A stretch of 64,000 bases of DNA. Origin: Humibacillus sp. DSM 29435 (lineage in GTDB: Bacteria; Actinomycetota; Actinomycetes; Actinomycetales; Dermatophilaceae). The stretch spans positions 1 to 64,000 of the forward strand of contig NZ_MAST01000023.1 of NCBI RefSeq assembly GCF_001758225.1, given 5' to 3'. Positions 8,764-17,014 of this stretch are shown one piece after another. The notes under the pieces are model-generated. The model searched no databases and was not told where the DNA came from. It was given only the letters and a program-made list of their open reading frames with translations. Both the position numbers and the translations under genes were made by a program. How positions within the stretch are numbered: position 1 is the stretch's first letter; each line of letters opens with the position of its first letter.

Positions 8764-9651
8764 CTACTCCGGCGGCGGCAGCCGATGGGCGAGCTCGTGC
8801 AGCAGGGCATCGACCGCAGGCGACCTGGCCTGGAGCCGGGCGATGACGCTGAGCTCCCAGACGAGCGGCTCGGCCAACGGCACCGCCGTGACTCCGGCGG
8901 CGTCAGCCACCGTCTGCACCGGCACGACCGCGACGCCGAGACCGGCCGCCACGTAAGCCGGCACCGTCGACAGGTCAGGCACCTCGATCGTCACCCGACG
9001 GCGCATCCCGGCCGCCCGTAGCCATTCGTCGGCCACCGTGCGGGTGCCGAAACCCGTTGGCATCTCGACGAAGTCGTCATCGAGGAGGTCGGCGAACGAG
9101 ACGACGGCATCGTCGGCACGGGGATGTCCGTCGGGCAACACCGCCACGAACGGCTGACGTCGCAGCAGCTGGTGGTGAACGCCCACGAGGTCAGCCACGG
9201 CGAGTCCGCAGAAGGCGACGTCGACCCGGGAGCGCCGCACGTCGTCGACGAGACCGGTCGACCCACGCGGCGAGGTTCGCATCACCAGCTCGACGCCCGG
9301 GTGGTGCCGGTGAAAGCTGCCGAACACGATGGGCAGCTCGAGCGACTCGAGATTGGTCAACAGTCCGACACGCAGCCGGCCCCGCACCTGGCCGTCAGCG
9401 AGAGCACCGAGGTGGCGCATCTCAGCGACGGCTTCAAGGGCCGCCCGGGCGTGGGGCAGCAGCTCCCGCCCGGCCGGGGTGAGTGAGACCTGCCGCGTCG
9501 ACCGCTCGAAGAGCCGGGCCCCGGTCTGGCGCTCGAGGGCCCGGATGCCGGCCGACACGGTCGACTGCACCGCCTGCACGCGGTCCGCGGCCCGGGTGAA
9601 GCTGAGCTCGTCGGCGACGGCCACGAAGAACTCGAGGTGCCTGGTGTCCAT
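8764..9651 (-). CDS. LysR-family transcriptional regulator
   Basis: About 295 residues. The N-terminal winged helix-turn-helix covers roughly residues 1-60 (MDTRHLEFFVAVADELSFTRAADRV, then QSTVSAGIRALERQTGARLFE). The rest is a periplasmic-binding-protein-like effector domain. I place the start at 9651 because MDTRHLEFF is the canonical LysR N-terminus; an ATG five codons upstream (9666) is possible. The gene is divergent from an MFS transporter, the classic LysR layout, so it probably controls that transporter and itself through the palindrome between them. The effector is unknown. Confidence 0.93.
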   Translation of the reverse strand: MDTRHLEFFVAVADELSFTRAADRVQAVQSTVSAGIRALERQTGARLFERSTRQVSLTPAGRELLPHARAALEAVAEMRHLGALADGQVRGRLRVGLLTNLESLELPIVFGSFHRHHPGVELVMRTSPRGSTGLVDDVRRSRVDVAFCGLAVADLVGVHHQLLRRQPFVAVLPDGHPRADDAVVSFADLLDDDFVEMPTGFGTRTVADEWLRAAGMRRRVTIEVPDLSTVPAYVAAGLGVAVVPVQTVADAAGVTAVPLAEPLVWELSVIARLQARSPAVDALLHELAHRLPPPE

Positions 9652-9679
9652 GACGACATTATCCATCGGAAAAACCGTT

Positions 9680-9694
9680 CAATCAGCCTGATTG
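9680..9694. promoter_or_regulatory. LysR operator candidate (perfect palindrome)
   Basis: CAATCAG-C-CTGATTG, a perfect 7+1+7 inverted repeat in the intergenic space between the divergent LysR and MFS genes. It is AT-rich against a GC-rich background. Position and symmetry fit a LysR binding site. Confidence 0.55.
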
Positions 9695-9736
9695 TCTTCG
9701 TTGGACTTGTTGAATCCTGAAGTGCACCATGGAAGG

Positions 9737-10996
9737 ATGCACAGTGCGACAGAGCCCGGCCGGCTGCGGCCGGCGGTGACGGCACCGACGCCCGCGGCCA
9801 GAACGCACGGTCGTGGGTTCTGGGTCGTGGTGGCCGTGTTCGCCGTGCTGATGGCCTTCACCACGCTGCCCACGCCGCTCTACCCGCTCTACCAGCAGCG
9901 CGACGGGTTCCCGACCTTCGTCATCACGCTCATCTTCGCGGCCTACGGCTTCGGGGTGATGGCGGGGCTGTACCTGACCGGGCACGTGAGCGACTACCTT
10001 GGTCGACGCAAGGTCATCATGGCTGCCGCGTCGATGGAGCTGGCGAGCGCCATCATGTTCACGCTGCTCGCCGACACGACCAGCCTGCTCATCGCCCGCT
10101 TCCTCTGCGGCGTCGGCATCGGCGCCCTGACCGCCACCGCCACGGCCCACCTCTCCGAGCTCCGCTCGGTGGCGCGCCCGCGTGAGGACGGAAGCTTCGC
10201 CTCGACAGCGGCCGGCGTGGTGAACACCGGTGGGCTTGCACTCGGCCCGCTCCTGGCCGGCTTGCTGACCCAATGGCTCCCCGCTCCCCTCACCGTGCCG
10301 TTCGCCGTTTGGGTGGTGCTGATCGTCATCGCCCTGGTCGCAATGCTGTTCGTCCCCGAGACGGTGCCCGAAGACACCGTTCGACCCCCCTACCGGCCCC
10401 AACAGGTTCACATCGACGACTCAGCACGGCCAGTCTTCGCCGCGACGGCCGTGGCAGCAGCATCCGCCTTCTCGGTGCTCGGCGTGTTCACCTCATTGAC
10501 GGCCAGCTTCGTCGGCGGCACGCTTCACCACCACTCACGGCTGTTGAGCGGAGCCATCGTCTTCGGCGTGCTCGGGGCGTCGGCACTCTCGCAGGTGTTG
10601 CTCGGCAGCCGGTCGGTGGGGCTTCGGCTGCGCACCGGGATGGCTCTGATGGCAACCGGTCTCGTACTCGTAGCCACCGCCAGCCTGAGTCAGTCACTCG
10701 TCCTGTTCGTGGTGGCAGGCGTGCTGGCCGGAGCCGGCGTCGGGCTGGTGTTCAACGTGGCCCTCGCCACCGCGGCGCGCGTCAGCTCCTCCGAGCACCG
10801 CGGCGGCACCCTGGCCGGCATGTTCCTCGCCGCCTACGCGGGTATTACGGTGCCGGTCATCGCAGCCGGGCTGGCCCTGACCTGGTTCCCGGCCGTCGGT
10901 GTGCTCGCCACCTTCGCACTCGTCGTGCTCGTGGCGGTACTGGTGTCGACGGGCCGCATGATCGCCCTCGACGGCCCCGGCGCCTCTCACGACTGA
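9737..10996 (+). CDS. Major facilitator superfamily transporter
   Basis: About 419 residues with some twelve predicted membrane helices. The motif-A-like loop after helix 2 reads GHVSDYLGRRKV, supporting a proton-coupled MFS permease, probably an exporter of the drug/sugar-efflux type. The frame is also open from a TTG at 9692, but that codon lies inside the palindrome; ATG 9737, with GGAAGG directly before it, is preferred although the spacing is short. The divergent LysR gene is the likely regulator. The substrate cannot be inferred. Confidence 0.88.
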   Translation: MHSATEPGRLRPAVTAPTPAARTHGRGFWVVVAVFAVLMAFTTLPTPLYPLYQQRDGFPTFVITLIFAAYGFGVMAGLYLTGHVSDYLGRRKVIMAAASMELASAIMFTLLADTTSLLIARFLCGVGIGALTATATAHLSELRSVARPREDGSFASTAAGVVNTGGLALGPLLAGLLTQWLPAPLTVPFAVWVVLIVIALVAMLFVPETVPEDTVRPPYRPQQVHIDDSARPVFAATAVAAASAFSVLGVFTSLTASFVGGTLHHHSRLLSGAIVFGVLGASALSQVLLGSRSVGLRLRTGMALMATGLVLVATASLSQSLVLFVVAGVLAGAGVGLVFNVALATAARVSSSEHRGGTLAGMFLAAYAGITVPVIAAGLALTWFPAVGVLATFALVVLVAVLVSTGRMIALDGPGASHD

Positions 10997-10998
10997 GC

Positions 10999-11961
10999 TC
11001 AGCCGGGCACGAAGTCGATTCGCGTCTCCGTTCGAGGCCACCCGGCATTGGCGAAAGCCCGGACCATCGGCCGGTTCGTCGTGTCGGTGTCGGCGATGAG
11101 CACGGTCGCACCGGCGTCGACGAGCGCCTCTGTCGCCAGTCTCACGAGCTCCGCCGCGTAGTGGTGACCCCGGTGCTCGCGAGCCACCCCGACGAAGAGC
11201 ACGAAGGCCCGACCACCCGGCATGGCCAGGAACGACACCATGCCCACGACACGGCCTGCGTCGTCGTGGGCCAGACGAATGCAGTCGACCGGATCCGCCT
11301 CCAGCAGGTAGTCGAGAGCCTCGGCGCAGGCGGCGTCGAACCCGGCGCGATCGACCGTGGCGGCATCGTGCACGTCGAGCGTGCCGGCCATGGCGGCGCG
11401 GTGTACCGCCGCAAGCCGGGGGTCGGCGGCATCCGTCAGCTGCTCGAGTCGTAGTAGCGGTCGAAAACCAGCGGGCCCGCCCCTGTGGTCGGCCGTCGGG
11501 AACTCGTAGTGGCACCGTTCGACGAAGACCCGCCACCCGGCATCCGTGAGGGCATCAGTCGACGGGGCCACCCTGGCGTCGTGCGCTCCCGCGTCGGGAG
11601 GAGCGAAGACCGACACCTCCTGGAACCCGTGGCCGCGCGCCTCCCCTAGCGCCCAGTGCACGAGCCGGGCAGCCTCGTACGGGTCCGGAGGAAGGCTCAT
11701 GACGTCGATGCCGAAGGGAGCACCCTGCTGGGAGCCGATGCCGGCGAGACCGCCTGTGACCTCGCCCGCCACGTTGCGGGCCGCCCACACCCACTTGGGC
11801 CGTCGTCGCCCCGAGCCGAACGCGTCGTCGAGGTGTCGCCGGGTGCGCAGCCGACGCTGAGTCGGCGAATCGAGGGGCGGAGCGAGCCCCGCGACGATAC
11901 GCACTGCCTCCTCGACCGAGGTCGGCTGGAACAGATCGTTGTCACTTTGTTGGTCTGCCAT
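10999..11961 (-). CDS. GNAT-family acetyltransferase
   Basis: About 320 residues. The C-terminal half is a recognisable GNAT domain: AGRVVGMVSFLAMPGGRAFVLFVGVAREHRGHHYAAELV is the strand-4/acetyl-CoA-loop region, followed by ATVLIADTDTTNRPMVRAFANAGW, the usual end of the fold. The N-terminal half (including VGGLAGIGSQQGAPFGIDVMSLPP) looks like a second, degenerate GNAT repeat. The ATG at 11961 (MADQQSDND) is preferred to one 13 codons upstream. The gene converges on the MFS gene, whose stop is only three bases away. The acceptor substrate is unknown. Confidence 0.82.
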   Translation of the reverse strand: MADQQSDNDLFQPTSVEEAVRIVAGLAPPLDSPTQRRLRTRRHLDDAFGSGRRRPKWVWAARNVAGEVTGGLAGIGSQQGAPFGIDVMSLPPDPYEAARLVHWALGEARGHGFQEVSVFAPPDAGAHDARVAPSTDALTDAGWRVFVERCHYEFPTADHRGGPAGFRPLLRLEQLTDAADPRLAAVHRAAMAGTLDVHDAATVDRAGFDAACAEALDYLLEADPVDCIRLAHDDAGRVVGMVSFLAMPGGRAFVLFVGVAREHRGHHYAAELVRLATEALVDAGATVLIADTDTTNRPMVRAFANAGWPRTETRIDFVPG

Positions 11962-12160
11962 CGGCGCCGAACGTAGACCCCGATGGCACTCCGCCGCCAC
12001 GCAATTTCCGCGGGACAGCCACGCGAGGGGACCTGCCTACGGTGGCCGGGTGCTGGCAGAGCGGGCCGTCAGAGCAGCTGACTGCCGGTTGGGCTCGGAG
12101 CCGGTGAGGTGCGGACGCGTCGCGGGACCAAGGGGGTGAGTCCGCGAATATGCTTCCGGC

Positions 12161-13138
12161 ATGAGGGTGGTCATTCCCGGAGGAACGGGTCAGGTCGGAG
12201 GGCTGCTTCGCCGCGCGCTGCACGATCGCGGCGACGAGGTCACGGTGCTGAGCCGTCGCCCGGAGGACCTGGAGCACGGTATCCGACATGTCGTTTGGGA
12301 CGGCCGGACGCTCGGCCCCTGGGCCACCGAGCTCGACGGCGCCGACGCTGTCATCAACCTGGCGGGGCGCACGGTGAGCTGCCGCTACACCGATGCGAAC
12401 CTGCGCCAGATGATGGACTCCCGCGTCGAGTCGACGAGGTTGGTCGGTGCGGCGATCGCCCGGGCTGCGCAGCCCCCGAAGGTCTGGCTGCAGATGAGTA
12501 CCGCGACGATCTACGCTGACTCGCGCAGCCGAGGTGACGACCGGCCACACGACGAGGCCGACGGTGTCATCGGCGGTGAGGAACCCGGCGTTCCGCTCTA
12601 CTGGGAGTACAGCGTGCGCATCGCGCGCCGGTGGGAGGAGGCGCAGGCACAGGCCGAGGTGCCGAGCACGCGTCGGGTGGCGTTGCGCACCGCCATGGTC
12701 ATGACGCCCGACCGTGGCGGAGTCTTCGACTACCTGTCGTGGCTGGCCCGGCTCGGCCTCGGAGGGCCCGTGGCCGGCGGTGAGCAGTACGTCTCGTGGA
12801 TCCACGGCGACGACTTCGTCCGCACAGTGGAGCTACTGCTCGACCGCGACGACCTCGCCGGCGCCTTCATCGTCGCAGCACCCGATCCGGTACCGCAACG
12901 ACAGCTGATGCGCTCCCTTCGAGCAGCGTGGGGTGGGCGCCCCGGCCTGCCCGCCACCCGGCTCATGGCGCAGGTCGGGGCGTTCGCCCTGCGCACCGAC
13001 ACCGAACTGCTGCTCAAGAGCCGTCGCGTCGTGCCCACCCGGCTGCTCGATGCAGGGCTCACCTTCCGGCATCCGACCTGGGATGCCGCTGCCCACGATC
13101 TCGTCGCCCGGTCACGGAGACTGCACAGTCAAAAGTGA
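12161..13138 (+). CDS. TIGR01777-family NAD-dependent epimerase
   Basis: 325 residues of the SDR39U1/YfcH-like extended SDR group. The N-terminus MRVVIPGGTGQVGGLL is the dinucleotide-binding glycine motif, followed by DGADAVINLAGRTVSCRYTD, a strong TIGR01777 signature, then the SRVESTRLVGAAI helix. The C-terminal DUF1731-like part (PATRLMAQVGAFALRTDTELLLKSRRVVPTRLLDAGLTF) closes the family architecture. The active-site YxxxK is less clear than in classical SDRs, as is usual in this family. Biochemical function is unknown for most members. The gene stands alone; 160 bases upstream contain nothing recognisable. Confidence 0.88.
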   Translation: MRVVIPGGTGQVGGLLRRALHDRGDEVTVLSRRPEDLEHGIRHVVWDGRTLGPWATELDGADAVINLAGRTVSCRYTDANLRQMMDSRVESTRLVGAAIARAAQPPKVWLQMSTATIYADSRSRGDDRPHDEADGVIGGEEPGVPLYWEYSVRIARRWEEAQAQAEVPSTRRVALRTAMVMTPDRGGVFDYLSWLARLGLGGPVAGGEQYVSWIHGDDFVRTVELLLDRDDLAGAFIVAAPDPVPQRQLMRSLRAAWGGRPGLPATRLMAQVGAFALRTDTELLLKSRRVVPTRLLDAGLTFRHPTWDAAAHDLVARSRRLHSQK

Positions 13139-13427
13139 GGGGTCACCCTCAACGAACTAGCCTGATACGCATGCCGTCTCAGCCGAGGGTCGTGCTGCAT
13201 GCGCTCAGTGTCGAGGATGCCGGAATCATCAGGCTGGAGCGCCGCCCGCCGCCCGCCGCACTGCGAGGACAAGGTGGCGGTCGCGGTCGCAGGGCGCCGG
13301 CCGCCGGGTCCACCAGCGGTCGTCATCGGAAGCCCGCTCTGCCCCCTTGAGAGAGCTTTGATCAACCGGGCAGCCACACTCGCTGCCAGACGCGCGTTCG
13401 GCGCCTCCGCGTGGCTACGAGCAGACG
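13139..13427. other. Intergenic stretch without a recognisable gene
   Basis: Between the convergent epimerase and Rieske genes. Short open frames exist on both strands but none shows a family motif, good start context or consistent codon use. A few short Arg/Pro-rich translations could be remnants of a decayed gene, but I cannot support that. Confidence 0.5.
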
Positions 13428-13524
13428 GTGCGCGGTTGACACCTGCGACGCCGAACCGGTGCCAGACGCACAACCTGCTGTGCGGTTGGCACCCGAGAAG
13501 CCAGGCGGGTGCCAGACGCACAAC
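13428..13524. repeat. Cluster of small inverted and direct repeats
   Basis: GGTGCCAGACGCACAAC occurs at 13458 and again at 13508, and related inverted copies (GTGCGGTTGGCACC at 13480-13493, GTGCGCGGTTGACACC at 13428) lie between and before them. Copies 13458-13474 and 13480-13493 fold into a hairpin with a 7-base outer stem (GGTGCCA/TGGCACC), an internal loop and a 4-base inner stem. It ends just before the Rieske gene, between convergent genes, so it may act as a terminator for either. Confidence 0.7.
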
Positions 13525-13539
13525 CGGCCGGACGCCGGG

Positions 13540-14568
13540 TCAGGCGCCGTAGACCTCACCGCGGTCGCGCAGCAGCCAGCGCCGCTCGGCGTAGGCCATG
13601 TCGTCGACCCACAGCTGCCTCTGGGTCGCGGCGACCGCCGGGCGGATCAGCCCGGCCACGGCCCGGGCGACCTGGAAGCCCTTGCGGGGCGAGTGCGCGA
13701 TCGTGGCCTCGGTCATCACCGTGACCGGCTTGCCCTGGTCGTCAGTGCCGAGGGCGGTGGCGTGGGTCTCGACGACGCTACCCGCGCCCTCACCGTCCAT
13801 GATCGTCATGACGATGGTGCGCGCGTCGGGGCAGGTGAACTCGGCCCGCACCGGCACGCCCCAGCGCTTCGACACGCGGAAGGCGACGTCGACGGTCAGC
13901 ACCTCGTCACTCGAAGCGGAGTCATCGACGGTGAGGTCGCTGAAGGCGTAGGGGTGGTACCAGGTGCCGTGCCAGGGGTCGAGGCGGTTGGCGATGATGT
14001 CCTGCGGCTCGCACCGGCCCCGCAAGGTGATGACGGTGGCGAACGACTGGTGCATCGGCGGGCGCGACGTGATCACCGGGAGGTCGCCGAGCGACTCCCC
14101 CTCGGTCGGCAGCCGCACCCAGAGCAGCACGCCGTCGTCGTGGGCCGGGAAGGTGAGCCAGTCGCGGCGCACCCCTTCGCTCAGGGCCAGCCCGTGCCAG
14201 CGGCAGTAGACCTGACCGTGCATGACCTCGCAGTCCTCCAGCAGCGCCCCCAGGTGCGGGCACGCACCTGGCCCGGCCTGAAGCACGCCGTTCTCGCCGC
14301 GCCACAGCACGACCTCGCGGCCCATGACGGTGCGCGTCACCGACCGCGTCAACCCGAGGTCAGGCGAGCCGCCGACGACGTGCCAACCGCCGGGGTCGCG
14401 ACCCTGGGCGACCTCGAACGCCTTGCGAATACGGGCCGGACGGGCCTGCCGCCACGTGCCGGCCAGGTGGTCACGCGGCTCGGCCGGCATCCGCCGCAAG
14501 GGGTTGACGGGGCGCCCGGCCGGCCGTCCGATCGGGGCGGCGTCGGGCGTGGTGCGCAAGGTGGTCAT
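13540..14568 (-). CDS. Rieske [2Fe-2S] protein of the carotenoid operon (DUF5914-like)
   Basis: 342 residues. The Rieske cluster motif is CPHLGALLEDC...CRWH: C-P-H, then C-x2-H about fifteen residues later. The C-terminal two-thirds resembles the DUF5914 region found in actinobacterial carotenoid clusters rather than a normal ring-hydroxylase catalytic domain. Its ATG overlaps the crtB stop (ATGA), so it is the last gene of the crtE-crtI-crtB operon. It probably oxidises or hydroxylates a carotenoid intermediate; exact chemistry is not established to my knowledge. No dedicated ferredoxin or reductase is adjacent, though a ferredoxin-reductase-like protein is encoded at 36.5-37.8 kb. Confidence 0.82.
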   Translation of the reverse strand: MTTLRTTPDAAPIGRPAGRPVNPLRRMPAEPRDHLAGTWRQARPARIRKAFEVAQGRDPGGWHVVGGSPDLGLTRSVTRTVMGREVVLWRGENGVLQAGPGACPHLGALLEDCEVMHGQVYCRWHGLALSEGVRRDWLTFPAHDDGVLLWVRLPTEGESLGDLPVITSRPPMHQSFATVITLRGRCEPQDIIANRLDPWHGTWYHPYAFSDLTVDDSASSDEVLTVDVAFRVSKRWGVPVRAEFTCPDARTIVMTIMDGEGAGSVVETHATALGTDDQGKPVTVMTEATIAHSPRKGFQVARAVAGLIRPAVAATQRQLWVDDMAYAERRWLLRDRGEVYGA

Positions 14569-15470
14569 CAGATCATCACTTTCGTGCGGGGTGGGCCGGC
14601 CACGAGGATGCGCGAGCTCACCGCGGCCTTGCGCCACGTGGGAACCCGAGCCCTCGTGCTGAACACGTCGAAGTCGTTCTCCTCGATGAGCTCGAGAATG
14701 CGGGCGTAGAGCGTGCGGGCGGTCGCGACGCAGCGGGCCGACGAGGTGGGCAGCAGCGCGATGCCGGCATCGGCGCGGTGGTAGAGCTCGCGGTTGCGCT
14801 CGAGCTGAAAGCGCATCAGCTCACGCCACTCGCGCGTCACGGTGCGCGCCCAGGGGTCGGCCCCGAAGCGGCGCAGGTCCTCCTGAGGCACGTAGACCCG
14901 CCCACGTTCGAGATCTTCGCCGATGTCGCGCAGGAAGTTGGTCAGCTGGAAGGCCAGGCCGAGCGCCTGCGCCGGTTCGAAGGCCGCCGACGACTTCGGT
15001 CGCAGCACCGGCAGCATCATCTCGCCGATGACGGCGGCCGAGCCGTCCATGTAGCCGAGCAGGTCGTCCCAGGTCTCGTAGGTGGTCTGGGTGAGGTCCT
15101 GGGCCATCGCGCCGAAGAAGCGCTCGAAGCACTCGTCGGGGATCTCGCACGAGCGCACGCTGTGACCGACGGCAGCAATGACGGGGTCGTCGGTGGGCTC
15201 ACCCTGCGCCACTCGTCGGAACTGGTCGGCGAACTCGTGCAGCGCCGCCGTGGTGCGGGTGACGTGATCAGGCCCCGTGGCCCCGGGAGCGTCGACGATG
15301 TCATCGGCCAGCCGGCACAGCGCGTACACGGCGTAGACGTGGCGGCGTCGTTCGGGCGGCAGCAGCAGCGTGCCCCAGTAGTAGGTCGTGCCGTGCTCGC
15401 GGGTGATGCGGGCACAGCGCTTGTACCCTTCCTCGAGCTGGGCTGCCGACGCGGTCGAGATCGCTGTCAC
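14568..15470 (-). CDS. crtB: Phytoene (squalene/phytoene) synthase
   Basis: 300 residues, GTG start overlapping the crtI stop. It condenses two geranylgeranyl diphosphates into 15-cis-phytoene. The two aspartate-rich motifs are visible: LCRLADDIVD near residue 54 and LTNFLRDIGEDLERGRVYVPQEDL in the second half. YYWGTLLLPPERRRHVYAVYA is the typical N-terminal helix. The frame is open far upstream, but only as a shadow of crtI; VTAISTASAAQLEEGYKRC gives the family's normal beginning. Confidence 0.95.
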   Translation of the reverse strand: MTAISTASAAQLEEGYKRCARITREHGTTYYWGTLLLPPERRRHVYAVYALCRLADDIVDAPGATGPDHVTRTTAALHEFADQFRRVAQGEPTDDPVIAAVGHSVRSCEIPDECFERFFGAMAQDLTQTTYETWDDLLGYMDGSAAVIGEMMLPVLRPKSSAAFEPAQALGLAFQLTNFLRDIGEDLERGRVYVPQEDLRRFGADPWARTVTREWRELMRFQLERNRELYHRADAGIALLPTSSARCVATARTLYARILELIEENDFDVFSTRARVPTWRKAAVSSRILVAGPPRTKVMI

Positions 15471-17014
15471 GAGCGCCCCGCCTTCGTCAGCCGACGGATG
15501 CCGCTGAGCTTGCTGCCGTTCGTACCGGCGGCGAGCGCCTTGCCCGTCGCGGGCAGGTACGAGCTGACCCGCTGGGCCGCCAGCTTGCCGCTGATCAGCA
15601 CCATCGGCACCCCGACACCGGGCACCGTGCCCGAGCCGGCAAACACCAGGCCCGGCACGCGCTTCTCGACGTTGGCCGGGCGGAAGGGGCCGGTCTGCAA
15701 GAAGGTGTGGGCCAGCGCGAACGGCGTGCCCTCGTGCATCCCCATCTGCTGCCACTCCACCGGGGTCACGAACTCCTCGCTGACGACCTCGGTCGGGTAG
15801 CCGTTGCGCTCCAGGAAACCGTGCAGCCGCTCCTTCATCGGGCCCCGCTCCTTGGCCCAGTCGATCGAGCTCGACAGGTTGGGCACCGGCTCGAGCACGT
15901 ACATCACCGAGTCACCGGAGGGGGCGAGCGTCGGGTCGGTCAGGGTCGGCACCGTGACGAGCCGCGACGGGTCGGGCATCAGCGTCTTGTCGTCGATGAG
16001 AGCCCGGAAGCTGCCGTTCCAGTCGTCGCCGAAGTGGATGTTGTGGTGGCTCGTGCCCGGCGCCGGCTGGCCCTTGGCCCCGACGTGCCACACGACAGCC
16101 GAGGGCGAGTAGCTGCCCGAGCGCACCAGCCGCGGGGCCTTGAGCTGCGGCAGCAGCTTGTCGTAGGCGGTGGGCAGGTCGAGGGTGCACACCACGGCAT
16201 CCGCCCGGATCTGCTCACCATCCTCCAGCACCACCCCCGCCACAGCGCCCCGGCGGTCGAGCGCGAACCGGTCGACGGTGGCGTTGTACCGAACCTCAGC
16301 CCCCGCCTTGGCCACGGCCGCCGCCATCGCGGCGGGCACGGCATCCATGCCGCCCTCGGGGAACCAGACGCCCTCGATGGAGTCCATGTAGGTGATGACC
16401 GCGTAGAGCGCGAGCGCCTTCTCGGGCGACAGCCCGGCGTAGAGGGCCTGGAACGAGAAGAGCCGGTGCAGCCGCTCGTCCTCGAACCAGTCGCGGATGA
16501 CCGGGCCGAGGCGCCGGAAGCCGCCGAGGCGAACCAGCTTCGCGGCGGCGCCGGGCGAGCCGAGCAGGTCGAGCGGCGAGTCGAAGTTCGCGTCGATGAA
16601 GTGCGGCATCTCGACGCGGTAGAGCTGGCGCAGCCAGGCGGCGAAGTCGACAAAGGCCGCAGCGTCGACGCTGCCGCAGGTGTCGGAGATCTCCTGCCGC
16701 ATCGCCTCGACGCCGTGCCGCACCATGATCTGGCTGCCGTCGCTGTAGCAGGCCCGGTAGGCCGGGTCGAGCAGCCGCATCGGCAGCACGTCGCCGATCG
16801 AGGTGCCGATGGCGCGGAGGGCGTCGTTGACCAGGTCAGGCATCGTCATGACCGTGGGGCCGGTGTCGAAGGTGAACCCGTCCTGGTGCAGCCGCAGACC
16901 GCGGCCACCGGCCGTGTGGTGGCGCTCGACCACCGTCACCTCGTGGCCCTGTCCGATGAGATGGCAGGCAGCGGACAGGCCTGAGAGGCCCGCCCCGATA
17001 ACAACGACGCTCAT
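15467..17014 (-). CDS. crtI: Phytoene desaturase
   Basis: 515-residue FAD-dependent desaturase converting phytoene towards lycopene by successive dehydrogenations. The N-terminus MSVVVIGAGLSGLSAACHL is the dinucleotide-binding motif, followed by VVERHHTAGGRGLRLHQDGFTFDTGPTVM, highly typical of CrtI. The C-terminal FAD-binding end is GLVFAGSGTVPGVGVPMVLISGKLAAQRV. The ATG overlaps the crtE stop by four bases and its own stop overlaps the crtB start, so crtE, crtI and crtB are coupled. How many double bonds are introduced cannot be read from sequence. Confidence 0.96.
   Translation of the reverse strand: MSVVVIGAGLSGLSAACHLIGQGHEVTVVERHHTAGGRGLRLHQDGFTFDTGPTVMTMPDLVNDALRAIGTSIGDVLPMRLLDPAYRACYSDGSQIMVRHGVEAMRQEISDTCGSVDAAAFVDFAAWLRQLYRVEMPHFIDANFDSPLDLLGSPGAAAKLVRLGGFRRLGPVIRDWFEDERLHRLFSFQALYAGLSPEKALALYAVITYMDSIEGVWFPEGGMDAVPAAMAAAVAKAGAEVRYNATVDRFALDRRGAVAGVVLEDGEQIRADAVVCTLDLPTAYDKLLPQLKAPRLVRSGSYSPSAVVWHVGAKGQPAPGTSHHNIHFGDDWNGSFRALIDDKTLMPDPSRLVTVPTLTDPTLAPSGDSVMYVLEPVPNLSSSIDWAKERGPMKERLHGFLERNGYPTEVVSEEFVTPVEWQQMGMHEGTPFALAHTFLQTGPFRPANVEKRVPGLVFAGSGTVPGVGVPMVLISGKLAAQRVSSYLPATGKALAAGTNGSKLSGIRRLTKAGRS

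Noticed and set aside
12001-12160. Small gene before the epimerase
   Set aside because: Open frames here have no motif and no clear start; treated as ordinary upstream sequence.
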